Positions 25,401 through 36,400 of a stretch of 64,000 nucleotides of DNA are shown here, piece after piece; positions within the stretch are counted from its first letter, which is position 1, and each line of letters starts with the position of its first letter. The notes beneath the pieces were generated by a model, which was given only the letters and a program-made list of their open reading frames with translations, was not told the origin of the DNA and did not search any database. The stretch is from Zonotrichia leucophrys gambelii (Eukaryota; Chordata; Aves; Passeriformes; Passerellidae), in contig NC_088169.1 in assembly GCF_028769735.1 (NCBI RefSeq), forward strand, positions 40,276,729 to 40,340,728. Reading direction: 5' to 3'. The position numbers were made by a program, and so were the translations under genes.

Positions 25401-27215
25401 GATTTGATCTCAGCTGCCCTCACAAGGCATGACCTCCCTTGCAGGGTCAGAACATCAGCCACCTTCCAGACAAAATGACACAGCTACAAGAGGTCACACT
25501 TTCCACCCTCCCCCAAGCAGACAACAAGCTTAGAGACAACTCACAGCATATGGGTTCTCTGATCCCAAACTCAACATCTGCCTGCCTCCTATTAAACCCA
25601 GAATCACTTCTGTACTTCCTCTTTTGCTAAGGGAGGCACTGGCTGTCCACTTGCCTGTTCTGGCATAAACATAAATACATAAACTGCATTCACAGAGCAG
25701 TTCAGCTTAGAAGGTGCCTCCACAATCCTGTATTTTTACCCAAAATAAAGTACTCTTGCCCAGGAGAGTGCAAAAGTCCAGTTCTTGTCTTCCACAAGAT
25801 AGACATATGGCACTGAATTTCACTGAACAGTTGAAAACAGTGCTTTGTTCTGCTGAAGCATGCTCTGGAGTTGCTTTACTAATGATAAAGCCACTGGAGA
25901 GTTTTCAGCACTGGTTAGCCCTTTTAAGATACACCTTAGTCCTAAAATATTAAGTGCTTTTAAATAAATTTATATTTCCCTAGGGTGATCTGGGCAGGAT
26001 TTGCAGCTCACTGCATTTAAAAGGCCTTTGGAATGATCATAAAAAAACAAGTTTCATATTAGTTCCCCTGAACAGAAAAAAACCCTAAATATTTAAAGGT
26101 AATCTACACACCAAAGATCACGCCCAGGTCCCTCCCTATAATTACCTAAACAATCACACTGACCCATGCAGACACCTACATGGTAATACAAACCCATTCA
26201 GCTGATATAAATTACATTCTTACAGTAGAGAGGGGTTTATTTTCCCAGAAGTTATATTGAGCACTAAGTGAGGATCACCTACCCACATTAGTTTTACAGT
26301 CAGTGAAGAAAGATGTTCCCACAAACAAACCTGATTCTGGCCATTTCTGAACTGCAGGACTTTGTTGCTTCTGGCACCAAGGGAACATCCTGGCAAATTC
26401 TTGGCCACATGTCAGGTGGAGACCAAAACATTATTGCTCCCCTACTCAACACAGAGCTCTCTGCTACCACCTCCCAAAGACTGCCAGCCAGAGACCTGAA
26501 GCAACAAGCACTCTACAGAGAATATGGCACGAGCTCCTTCTCCAAGTTGCTCTTCTAAAGGGTGGATCTTTTCTCAAGCTGACAAAGAGGAAACACGGGA
26601 AGTTAGTCTTCTCCACCTATAAACTTTTGTGACTACTCCCATCCCACCTAAGATGACTTGTAGAGACACAGCTGAGAGATTTTACTCCATTTTAACACAG
26701 GCTAAAACCTCTTTTCATACAGCATTTTTCAGCAAAGCTCTCAAATAAGCATGTTATTAATTTAGACAGCAAATAAAAAATAGAAACATTGCTGCTGTGT
26801 AAATAAAATGTTGTAATTACAGGCATAAACAAAGTTGTGTATTCAAGTGAATCAAACTTCTCATTTCAAATGCAGTGACTTTCTGTCACTTTCAGATTGA
26901 CTACTGTCCAAGGCAATATAAATAAAAAGGGGATTTCCACAAAAAATCCACCAGACTATGCTCTACTGAAAATACATTTACATTGTGCTTATTACAAACT
27001 TATGCATAACCAAGATGTGTATTCTTGCAGATACCTTTTTATGGAAACTTTAAAATATGCTTTCATTGTACCACAAATATTTAAAAGTTGAAAATATATG
27101 TAGTACAACAGCCCAGTCTGACCACACTGGAAATATTACAAACGTTTGACTGTTGAAAGGTAATAGAAATACCAGTTCACACACACCCCATCTATGTGAA
27201 ATAGTAACTTTTAAG
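22430..27215. other. Gene-less stretch within UBAC2 intron 4
   Basis: Short ORFs only (for example 22531-22908 and 25021-25407), none with recognisable domains. It contains a G-quadruplex-like tract at 23799-23823, listed separately. Confidence 0.5.
23799..23823 (+). other. G-quadruplex-type motif
   Basis: Four G runs (5, 3, 3 and 4 bases) are separated by loops of 4, 2 and 4 bases, fitting the usual G4 pattern. On the UBAC2 sense (minus) strand the complement is C-rich. Confidence 0.6.
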
Positions 27216-27218
27216 CAT

Positions 27219-27256
27219 GACCAATAAAAGAGCTCAGCACTAGTGAGATTACGTCA
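27219..27256 (+). promoter_or_regulatory. GPR18: Candidate GPR18 promoter
   Basis: CCAATAAAAG at 27221-27230 provides a TATA-like ATAAAAG, followed by a CRE/ATF-like TTACGTCA at 27249-27256. A purine-rich ETS/PU.1-like AGAGGAAGT lies further down at 27311-27319. This precedes a good splice donor at 27387 and lies about 3.3 kb before the GPR18 coding exon. The promoter role is inferred from these motifs and position only. Confidence 0.45.
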
Positions 27257-27386
27257 TTGTTTCCTGCCTGAGAAGAGGAGCTATTTTAGCTAAGTGAAGC
27301 TGAGCAAAGAAGAGGAAGTCTAAACCTTCTACAGATTTGGGGCCATGAAAGAAGCATCTCTGAAGGAATTTTGTAGAGCACAAAAG
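27255..27386 (+). other. GPR18: Candidate GPR18 5' exon (start approximate)
   Basis: The stretch ends in CACAAAAG|GTGAGTAA, a strong donor whose intron begins at 27387. The next suitable acceptor is AG at 30721-30722, directly before the GPR18 coding exon. GPR18 in other species has a non-coding 5' exon, so this is a plausible match. It contains an ATG at 27345 (context GCCATGA) open through the donor; see the upstream ORF entry. Confidence 0.45.
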
Positions 27387-30300
27387 GTGAGTAACTATCC
27401 CTTATGCTGTGCTAACAAAGTAACTTGGATGTTCATAGATGTGGCTAAGAGACTTTGTTCAGAAGCAGAACATGGGCATTAATTCTAGAACTAATGAAAA
27501 GATATTTAATTTTTAATGCACTTTCAAAATATCAGCAGCATTCTATAAATAACATTTAAAGAAAAATTATTGCATTTGTAAAAGCATAGTACCATAAATA
27601 CTGGATTTTAGGATTTTAAGATTTTAACAAAAATTTTAAGAGTATGCAATAAACAAAAACATTGGTAAGTACATTTATCACTAAAAGAAAAATGTTTGTT
27701 TTCATGAAATGAAAAGCAGGAGATCATGTTACTTGGTACCTCTGTGCTTCAGTGAAAGCCATGTTATCCTTGGGGAATTGCAACCAAATATAAGGGACAA
27801 AGTAAAAAGGGGAATTGGGAAGAGAGATACACACATGGCCCTTTAAATGGAACCACTGTTATCTAACTTACATTAGGAATCTGAAAGAAAAGATTTAATT
27901 GTGATTTTGCTGTCAACATCTTTGTCTCGTACACGGCACCTGCTGGCCTTCACAATCCACATTAGACATTCAGAATGTTAGTTATCATTAAAAAATTAAA
28001 AGATTGATAAAATATAGAGATAAACAACAGAGTAGTCATTCAGAATTGACACAGACAAGTCTTCCAGAAACCAGTGAACCAAGGGCTCTTCAGCAAGTGC
28101 TCTAATCAATACCAGTAAGTAAATGTTCCCATTATGAAAAATGGCAACTAGGGCAAAACCATCCACCCAGAGGCACCCAAAGATATGCTTGGGCTGACCT
28201 GGGAGGTACCAACTTGAACTCCAAGCAGAAAAGTACCAACGAAAAAGCTAAATATCTCCAATTGTGTATAAATGCAGACAAGTAACATGCTTTTCAAAAA
28301 TCTCAATATTTCTTACCTACATAAATGCTACATTTTAGGTTCTTAAAAATTAACTGGCATGCATTTAAACTCACAAAGTTGGGAAACAGTCTCCAAAAAC
28401 CAAGGAAAAAAAAACAACCCAACAAACCCTTTCTGTTACAGCAAGTCAGTTCTTTGATATATCTCAAAACTGTTGCAAACTTGGAATAACCAGCAAACAA
28501 GGCATGAAAAGTAGATGACACGAGATTCAGCTTCCTCACTTCCCATCAACATCAGGCTACTGGTTATTTTGAAAGTATGACCTGACCAGAACTAACTGCA
28601 GTCACTGCAAGTCCAAAGGAGACAAGAGCAAAATCAAAACTAAAATCCATGATGTTTCTTAATATTCAAGTGAATTATTCTACCTGTCTTATACATTACT
28701 ACTCAATTCACCTGCCAAATCACTCAGGATATTGAGCTTGGTAGCTCTGAACTGTCAAACACAATCACTAGCAAGAGAGAAAAAATAACAGAACAAAAGA
28801 GGAAAAAAAAAACCACTTACAATATGCAAGGGCAAGGGGGAGGTGTATATTAAGCAACATTTGGACAATTTTGTGCAACAGTAGTGAAAGTGGAACAGTG
28901 TGCCAGATAACATTTTAACTATGCTGCTAGCACATGCACAACATTTTTTAGCATATGCCATCTAACCTTCAATAAGGTTTGCTAGCATTATTTAATTATT
29001 TTATTTTTCTTATTTTTAGGGTTCTTCACGCAATGAGGAATTTGAGAGGCATTTATACAGATGCCCCCCAAACCTCTCTTTTGTATTACGTACATGGCTT
29101 TTCCCAAACAAAACATAAATTTTGTTGCATGTTCTAATGTCCTCATCTGAGAACAAAACACACCTTTTTTGTTTTGTACAGCTGAAAAAAAGACCTCAAA
29201 GTTAAGGGTTAAATATTTCTATGCATAACTTTATTATATCTGTAAACTGGAGAACTGTAAGAAAATTAGAATTCCAAATTTTATATTTCAAGGCAGAAAC
29301 TAACCTACATAAAGATTTAATAAGTCATATTTAAGTTAGTTACTCCATGGTAATCTTCTCAAATGCAGCTGGTATTTGCCAGCGTCAAACCAGGATGCCA
29401 GATTCATAAACACTAGTTCAATCCCCTATGCATTCCTGTAGCACTGAGAAACATTGGGTAACATTACAGAGAATGTTAACCAGATGGGCAGTAACAATAA
29501 ACCTGGGTTTCAATGCATTCTTCACTTCTGGAGATAAAACACACAGGAACTAGGCACCCTTCTGCTCTTGAGAACAGTTCTGGTGCCTAACAGATACTGT
29601 GGAACTTCCTTGGCCGTTTGTCACAAGTGGGAAGATCAGACAAACAACTAACTTGTTCCTCCTCCTCTTCATAAAGCTGCCACAGGGCTGGGTAAAAGGC
29701 CAGACAAGAGGAACCCTCCCACATAAAGTCATGAAACTGTGACCACACAAAGGGCCAGGAAAGTGCTGGGGGTGAAAGTTAAAAAAGCACTCATGCAAGC
29801 ACCAGGTAAGGCCTGCCATCCTCATGGGCTCCAGAGAAAACCAGGGACCCTCTCCTTCAGCTCTCATCACCTCAGCCTGCACAGGGACATTTCAGATGTC
29901 CAACCTCTATGATCAAGAAGCAGGATGAAGGAACATAACTGTGCTCTGGGGTAGCTGGCTACCACACAGCAACTTTTGCCCCAGACAAATACTGTTCCCA
30001 TATGGCCAGGCTGGAGACTGTGCTGCTTTCCTCCTTTTTAGTTTTTTTAACAGGAAGTCTAATTATCTATTAATTTTACTCATATTTTGGGTGGGTGGTT
30101 CTGATGCCCTGGGATTAAACACTAATTAAACATGAGAAGCTATGCAGATACTCAAAGAGTTTTTTTAAGTGTCTTTAATAAGCAAGCACCTGCTCTTTTG
30201 GGCGTTAAGTAGGTCCTACACAGATAAAAGGCAAAGTCAATACTCTGCATATCCAAATGTCACTAAATGCCATGCTGACTTGTTTCTATTCATAACTAGT

Positions 30301-30769
30301 TTTAGTCAAGAATTTTTTGAACAGAGACAGCTTGAAGAAATATTTTCTTTAGAAAGTACCTGTCATATCTCAAATACAACTATTTCAATCTAATTATCAG
30401 CTACTGATGCACACTTGAAATGCCAATCTTGACTTTTTAATTCCTTATATTAAAAGCCCCGTAAGTAATAAAAATATTTTATTCAAACATACTTACAATT
30501 TTCACAAGTCTGAAAATACATATGTTTCCCTCAGAGGATGATAATGTATTTGCAGTCAGAAAAAGCAACAAAACTAGAACATTTCAGAGCTAAACAATAG
30601 TTTCATCACTGAACACCATCCTAAAACAAGGATGTTTGTTTTTAGGATGTTTCTTCCTGTTTGTTTTTAAAGACAGATTTTATTTGACTGAGAATAACTT
30701 CCCATATTTTATCTAATTGTAGGGGATTTATGGAGTGCAACAACTATTCCTGAGTTCAATTAAACTATG
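27345..30769 (+). other. Predicted spliced upstream ORF overlapping the GPR18 start
   Basis: If 27386 is spliced to 30723, the ATG at 27345 reads 14 whole codons to the donor (MKEASLKEFC...), then 15 codons in the coding exon (GIYGVQQLFL...). It stops at the TGA of 30768-30770, whose TG is shared with the GPR18 start codon 30767-30769 (ATGA overlap). A separate 7-codon ORF, 30730-30753, lies in another frame. Such ORFs usually reduce translation of the main frame. The splice itself is a prediction. Confidence 0.35.
27387..30722 (+). other. GPR18: Predicted GPR18 5' intron
   Basis: It is bounded by GTGAGTAA at 27387 and a TAATTGTAG acceptor ending at 30722. The interior is AT-rich with no recognisable gene or repeat. 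The frame at 29550-29882 on the minus strand matches nothing I know. Confidence 0.45.
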
Positions 30770-31732
30770 ACGCCAGAAAACTCCCACCCAGAAGAATACA
30801 GGATTGCATCACTGGTCTTCTACAGCTTTGTGTTCACAGTGGGATTGCTGGTGAATGCCACAGCACTGTGGGTGTTCAGCTGCACTACCAAGAAGAGAAC
30901 AACTATAACTGTTTATATGATGAACGTCGCATTGCTTGACCTGGTTTTTATCTTTTCGCTGCCTTTCCGGATAATCTACCACGGGACAGAAGCGTGGCCT
31001 TTTGGAGATACCTTCTGCCGGATCCTCGGGGCTTTCACCGTGTTTTACCCAGCCATTGCTCTGTGGCTGCTCGCTTTCATCAGCGTAGACAGATTCATGG
31101 CTATTGTCCAGCCCAAACATGTCAAAGAACTCAAAAATACAAAAAAAGCTGTGCTGGCTTGCGCTGGAATCTGGATAATGACCCTCTCAACAACATCCCC
31201 GTTGGTGTTTTTACGATCTGATCCAGACCAAGCCTCAAATTTCACCACCTGCATGAAAATGCTTGATATCATCCATTTAAAGGAAGTAAATACACTGAAT
31301 TTTTGTCGCTTGATTTTTTTCTTTCTGATCCCCTTGTTTATCATGATGGGGTGTTACCTAGTCATTATTTATAATTTTATTCATGGCAAGACTTCCAAAC
31401 TGAAGCCTAAGGCCAAGGAGAGATCCATAAGAATCATAGTTACTCTGATTGCTCAGGTACTCATCTGCTTTGTACCCTTCCACATCTGCTTTGCCTTCCT
31501 GATGCTGCAAGATGAAAATACAAGTTACAATCCCTGGGCAGCCTTTACCACCTTCCTCATGAATCTCAGCACATGCTTGGATGTTATACTGTACTACATT
31601 GTTTCCAAACAATTCCAGGCAAGAGTCATCAGCGTAATCCTTTATCGCAATTACCTTCGGAGCGTGCGCAGGAAAAGTTTTCGAACTGGAAGTGTCAGAT
31701 CACTCAATAATATTAACAGTGAAATGATATAA
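30767..31732 (+). CDS. GPR18: GPR18, class A lipid/orphan GPCR
   Basis: GPR18 is a leukocyte-expressed class A receptor, proposed to bind N-arachidonyl glycine or resolvin D2, though its ligand is debated. The 321-residue product matches human GPR18 (331) along its length, for example TALWVFSCTTKKRTT, TVFYPAIALWLLAFIS, GCYLVII and NLSTCLDVILYYIVSKQF. It has seven membrane segments, the C84-C162 pair, DRF at 108-110, CFVPFH at 234-239 and DVILYY at 272-277. A potential glycosylation site lies at N158. The N-terminus is about ten residues shorter than human. An in-frame TAA at 30761-30763, six bases before the ATG, rules out extension within this exon. An acceptor AG at 30721-30722 suggests a separate 5' exon. 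The gene lies antisense in UBAC2 intron 4, about 26 kb downstream of GPR183, in the same orientation. Confidence 0.97.
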   Translation: MTPENSHPEEYRIASLVFYSFVFTVGLLVNATALWVFSCTTKKRTTITVYMMNVALLDLVFIFSLPFRIIYHGTEAWPFGDTFCRILGAFTVFYPAIALWLLAFISVDRFMAIVQPKHVKELKNTKKAVLACAGIWIMTLSTTSPLVFLRSDPDQASNFTTCMKMLDIIHLKEVNTLNFCRLIFFFLIPLFIMMGCYLVIIYNFIHGKTSKLKPKAKERSIRIIVTLIAQVLICFVPFHICFAFLMLQDENTSYNPWAAFTTFLMNLSTCLDVILYYIVSKQFQARVISVILYRNYLRSVRRKSFRTGSVRSLNNINSEMI

Positions 31733-32030
31733 AAAGAGGAAAAATGTCAGGGGACTTTTACAATGCAAACAAGGGATTCTTTTTCCAAATTCTAGCACTC
31801 AGCTACACAGAAGGATGTTCGATAACCAAAGGTAACAGCTATATTTGTTGCATTGTAAATGTGACAGAAGCAGAATAATAATTGCACTTCTTTTTATTTG
31901 CTCAACATCTTTTGTTGTTTCACCTGAAATGAACTAAAACCTAGCACCAGCGTTAAACTTTCCAATGCTTTTATCACCTCAAACGACTGTGAATACTGTC
32001 AGATGTGAAAGTGACTATTAATACAATAAA
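31733..32030 (+). other. GPR18: GPR18 3' UTR with poly(A) signal
   Basis: AT-rich non-coding sequence follows the TAA. A canonical AATAAA occurs at 32025-32030, about 300 bases after the stop codon, and would give a short 3' UTR. Polyadenylation at this place is inferred. Confidence 0.5.
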
Positions 32031-32039
32031 GTAGACAAC

Positions 32040-33330
32040 ACTGAAGAATTATGATGCAATGCATATATGAATTTTTTATATTTGCATGATCAAATGCTCC
32101 TGAAACTACTGTATATCCCACATTTCTAAAATTAATTTCATTCTCTCAATATCAAAGTCATTATGACTTAATGAGAAGGTATATGTAGATAATATTTATA
32201 TTTTACTTAATTAAAAACTTATTTGATGCAGATTTCTTTGTAACTGACTACATTCTGCAGTCATAAAAATACCATCAAAGGGTAAAATGGTCAGACTGTT
32301 GATTACCTACCTGTGGGTATGGTGTGCACATTTATGACACCTTACTTTTGCACAAAATATCTTTTTACATATAGGAAAATATTAATTTCTCCAGACACAT
32401 TAGCAGCCTATGTCCTAGCAACAAATTCTAGGTAACAAACACAAGTAACTGCAGTAGCTACTCAAGCTTTCAACTTCTTTTGAATACTCAGACACTACAA
32501 AAAACGTATTTTTATAATATCAAACACATGCTTTTTGTCCCTTATAAATCAATCTTTAGATACTTTCAACAGATTCTCTGGAAAAGCAGAAATAAAAAAG
32601 AAAACATCTGATATGGTGTTTAATATTAAAAATCTTACTCCAAGAGCTTTTATTATTACCTCAGAGTGTCCAACACATGGAAACTCAAGTGTGTGTGATC
32701 TCATCTGCCAGAAGTTTAACCACAAAGGGCTGCAAGCTCTGTGGTCCTACTGTAATATGCATATATTTTATTAAGTGCAGAAATCTCAAACATAGGTTAT
32801 TCAAAACTGAACCACTGAACACCTTAAAGCTGTAAGAACTTCAGCTGCAAGCATGAAATGGAGTAACGACCTCTGGCACTCAATTTTTCAAAAACATACA
32901 AAATACCAATACGAAATGCATGTGCATTTACAAGTGAACATAAAGCACATGACTTACAGTCCTGTTGCCTTTCTGATTTAAGACAGTAATCAGCCCAAAC
33001 TGATTGCAGTTTTTACAAACTGAATGGATGCAAACAATTTAGACTGAACAAATACAGCAATAATTTGTGTGCTGCAAGCCATGTTGCAATCATGTTAACA
33101 GAGGAAATGAGATTGGAAACTAATCATCGTATGGATAAATTATAAATTAAACACAAATCATAGCTAAGAAATAAATGTTTGAAATTACAGTAGTTGTGCC
33201 AAGAACCTTTACACTTCAGTTCAAAAGAGGATTAAATTAATTTGAAGAGTTACACAAAGAAAGGTTTTTCAAAATAAAATCTTGAGAACACAATCCCTTG
33301 AAACTATATCTAAAGGAACCAATTTATTAG
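32040..33330. other. Gene-less stretch between GPR18 and UBAC2 exon 4
   Basis: AT-rich UBAC2 intron 4 sequence immediately after exon 4 in the UBAC2 sense. Nothing recognised. Confidence 0.55.
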
Positions 33331-33341
33331 AAGCTACTTAC

Positions 33342-33448
33342 AAACCAGAAGGCAAGCTGTTGATGGTGATGCCAAATACATACTGAGTGATTTCTACAAG
33401 GAGAAGATCAAAAAAAGCTGAGAGCATCCAAGCGCCCAGTAAAAAAGA
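33342..33448 (-). CDS. UBAC2: UBAC2 coding exon 4
   Basis: The acceptor CTTTCCAG precedes 33448 and the donor GTAAGTAGC follows 33342. It encodes residues 94-128, starting SFLLGAWML, a membrane segment, and ending NSLPSG plus TT of the next codon (Phe in the human protein). The next exon was not recognised in the 33 kb to the left. Confidence 0.93.
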
Positions 33449-36400
33449 CTGGAAAGAAAAAGGTTAATTTGAATCAATTCAACAGTTTCAAAATAAGGTT
33501 TTAATATACCTCTAAATATAACAAAAAATAAGAAAACCTCTGTGGTAGGTAAATTAAGGTAAATTCAATCTTGAACACAATGTAATTCCAGGTCTACTTG
33601 TCTAGATACTGAAGAATCAAGAGTAAGATTGTTTCCAAACTTAAATTTGACGAGTCTGATCTTACAAGTGATACTGCAAATAGAAATCAGAATAATCCAC
33701 TGACTGCAAGGTATTATCAATATAAATTTAAATTTATTAAAACCAAATTATCTTTACAACCCTATAACACATTTCTATACAACACACTAGAAATAAAACT
33801 TCAGTATTCATCCAGGAGTACAAGACTAAACGGTATAGAAAAGTTTCTATTAAAAAACTCTCAAAATTGAACTTACTGAAAATTTTCTGCTGCCATATCT
33901 TCTTTCAAATATTCGGAAGTTGTAAATGAGCAGAGTGCTGCAGAATGTGTCTTTCAAATCAAGACATATTGTTCTTCCACAGACAAGTCTCCAAATCTGG
34001 AAGGTTAATATCATCATGTTAAGTCACTCCTCCTTCAAGGAAATTCTTTACAGAATTTGTGCTCAGAGAGAATGCAATACTGGAGTCAGGTAAGAGAAAC
34101 ACAGCACAGTTAAGGAGGAAAATACAGAGAGTCTCAAAAATATTTTCAAAGCAGATGTCTAACTGTTAAAATAAATAAACAATTGAAATTAACTCAAAAT
34201 ACACTTTGAGGTTCCTATTTTACACTTAGAAATACAAATGTAAATCACATCCCTAGTGAATTTAGAATTACAAAAAAATATTTTTGAAGCAACCTCAAGA
34301 TACAAAGTGGTACAGTGTAACTGTTCTAAGAAGGTCTAACCAGATCAGCTTGCTCAGGGCCATGCCAAGTTGAGTCTTGAAGATCTCTAAGGATGGAAAC
34401 TGTTCCTCTGTTCCATCAGTCTTACAGTAAAAACCTTTATCTTTAAATGGGATTTCTTGTATTTCAATTCTTGCCCATTGCCTCTTTGTCCTTTCATTGG
34501 GCTTGGCTCCCTCACATGAGGTATTTACAAGCACTGGTAAGATCTACCCTAAACCTTCTCTTCCCCAGGTTAAACAATCCCAGCTCTCTCAGCCTCTCCT
34601 CATACACCAAATCCTCCAGCCCCTGACCACCCTGGTGGTCCTCCACTGGAACTCTCTGCAACATGCCAAGGTCAATTTTGTACTCAGGAGCCCAGCACAA
34701 GGGACAACACTTCAGACTGCTCCCACTGAGAGCAGAGATGATCACCCTCCAGGCCTCCTTGTGAGGCTCTTCCTACCTAACGCAGCCCAGGATGCTGTTG
34801 GGCTTCTTAGCCTCAATGCTGCATTTCAATTTAAGCCTCCACCAGGACCCTCAGGGCTTTTCCTGTAAAGTGATTTCCAGCTGTTCAGCCCACAGCCTGT
34901 ACTGGTGCATGGTGTTACTCCTCTCTGAGCAGGAGTTTGCATTTGCCCTTGCTGTACTAATGTTCCTACTGACCCTTTTCTCCCCTCTAAATGGCTGCAG
35001 AACTAACAGGTGTAACAACTCCAAATCCAAGTTTTACATCATCCACAGGCTTGCTGAGGGAACACTATGTCCTACTGTCCAAGTTATGAATGAAGACACC
35101 AAACAGTACTGGCCCAAATCCACTCCACTCAGCATTCCCACTATCCCATGTCAACTTGCCCAGTTTTAAATGCTAGCCTGACTATGATCCCTCCTGAAGT
35201 CAAGACTGGCAGGGCCATGACCTTGAAGCTGAATATTTCATGCACTAACTGAACAGCTCTCATACAGACTATGAAAGGCTTCTAGCCTTACTGCTCTTTG
35301 CTTTAGCCAGCTTAAAAAAACACATATGATGTAATGAAGATCTTTTACACATAGCATTTTCACTGCTCTTGAGGGCCCTCTGTATGGAGACAATGACCCT
35401 TTAGTTTTGGGCAGCACATATTTTGCCTTCCAAATCAAATGTACTCTTCTTCAACTGTTCACTTTAATTTGTGTGCTCTCTACCAGATTTAAGAAGTGTT
35501 AAAATCCAACATCCAAAATGTTTGTTCATTCCTTGAAAAAATACCTTTCCACTAAACACATCCTTGCAGGTGAATTTATTCTAAACAAAATTTCTTTTAA
35601 GAGTTCTCATTTGAATATTAGCACCAGACAGGAGTTAAACAATCTGTTCTCTCTGATCTCAGAGGTACTCAGTGATATAGTACATAGCTTGCTCCAAGGG
35701 CTGTGGCAATAAATGAAATGATCTCATGAAATAAAAAATCCAAACTCACAAATTCCCCCAATGCACCACAATAAAAGTGTCACAGCTTTTACACATACTT
35801 GCAAGTGTTCATGGTTAAGACACGGTAGAGATGTTTTCTTTTAATAAAATGCAGCTACTACTGTTTTTTAGCAGATCAAACATATGGAAAGAGAGGATTC
35901 CTCTGAAGACAGATCTCAAAACAAACAAATAAACAAACCCCAAACCCACACAATTTCCATTAAAACTTGAATAGCTTCTCAGACTTTTTCACTCCCCTCC
36001 TCAAACACTTGGCTGTAACATTTTTAAAAGGCAGACATCATTTGTGTATTTTCACTGCACTGCATCAGCAAGATACTTGGTAAGTATGAGCAGTGCTCTT
36101 GCAGAGTTGTAATTTATTGTTACAATAAAGCTCTTGTTTCTGACAAGAAAGATTACAGAGACCACAATAGCACAGAGATCACTAGCTAGGTCTAATAATC
36201 TTTTACTGCTTACAGGCTACAGCTGGCATCCTCAAAGACATTAATTTGACTACATACCTTTGGTTTGATGCAATTGTAATATCTGTGGGGTAAGATAAAC
36301 ACAGAGGCATTTGCTAACCTTTCTCTATTGAGCAGTAGTTTGCCACTTCCAAAAATTAAAAACATCCCAAAAGAAATACCCACAGAACTTATCAAAGTGC

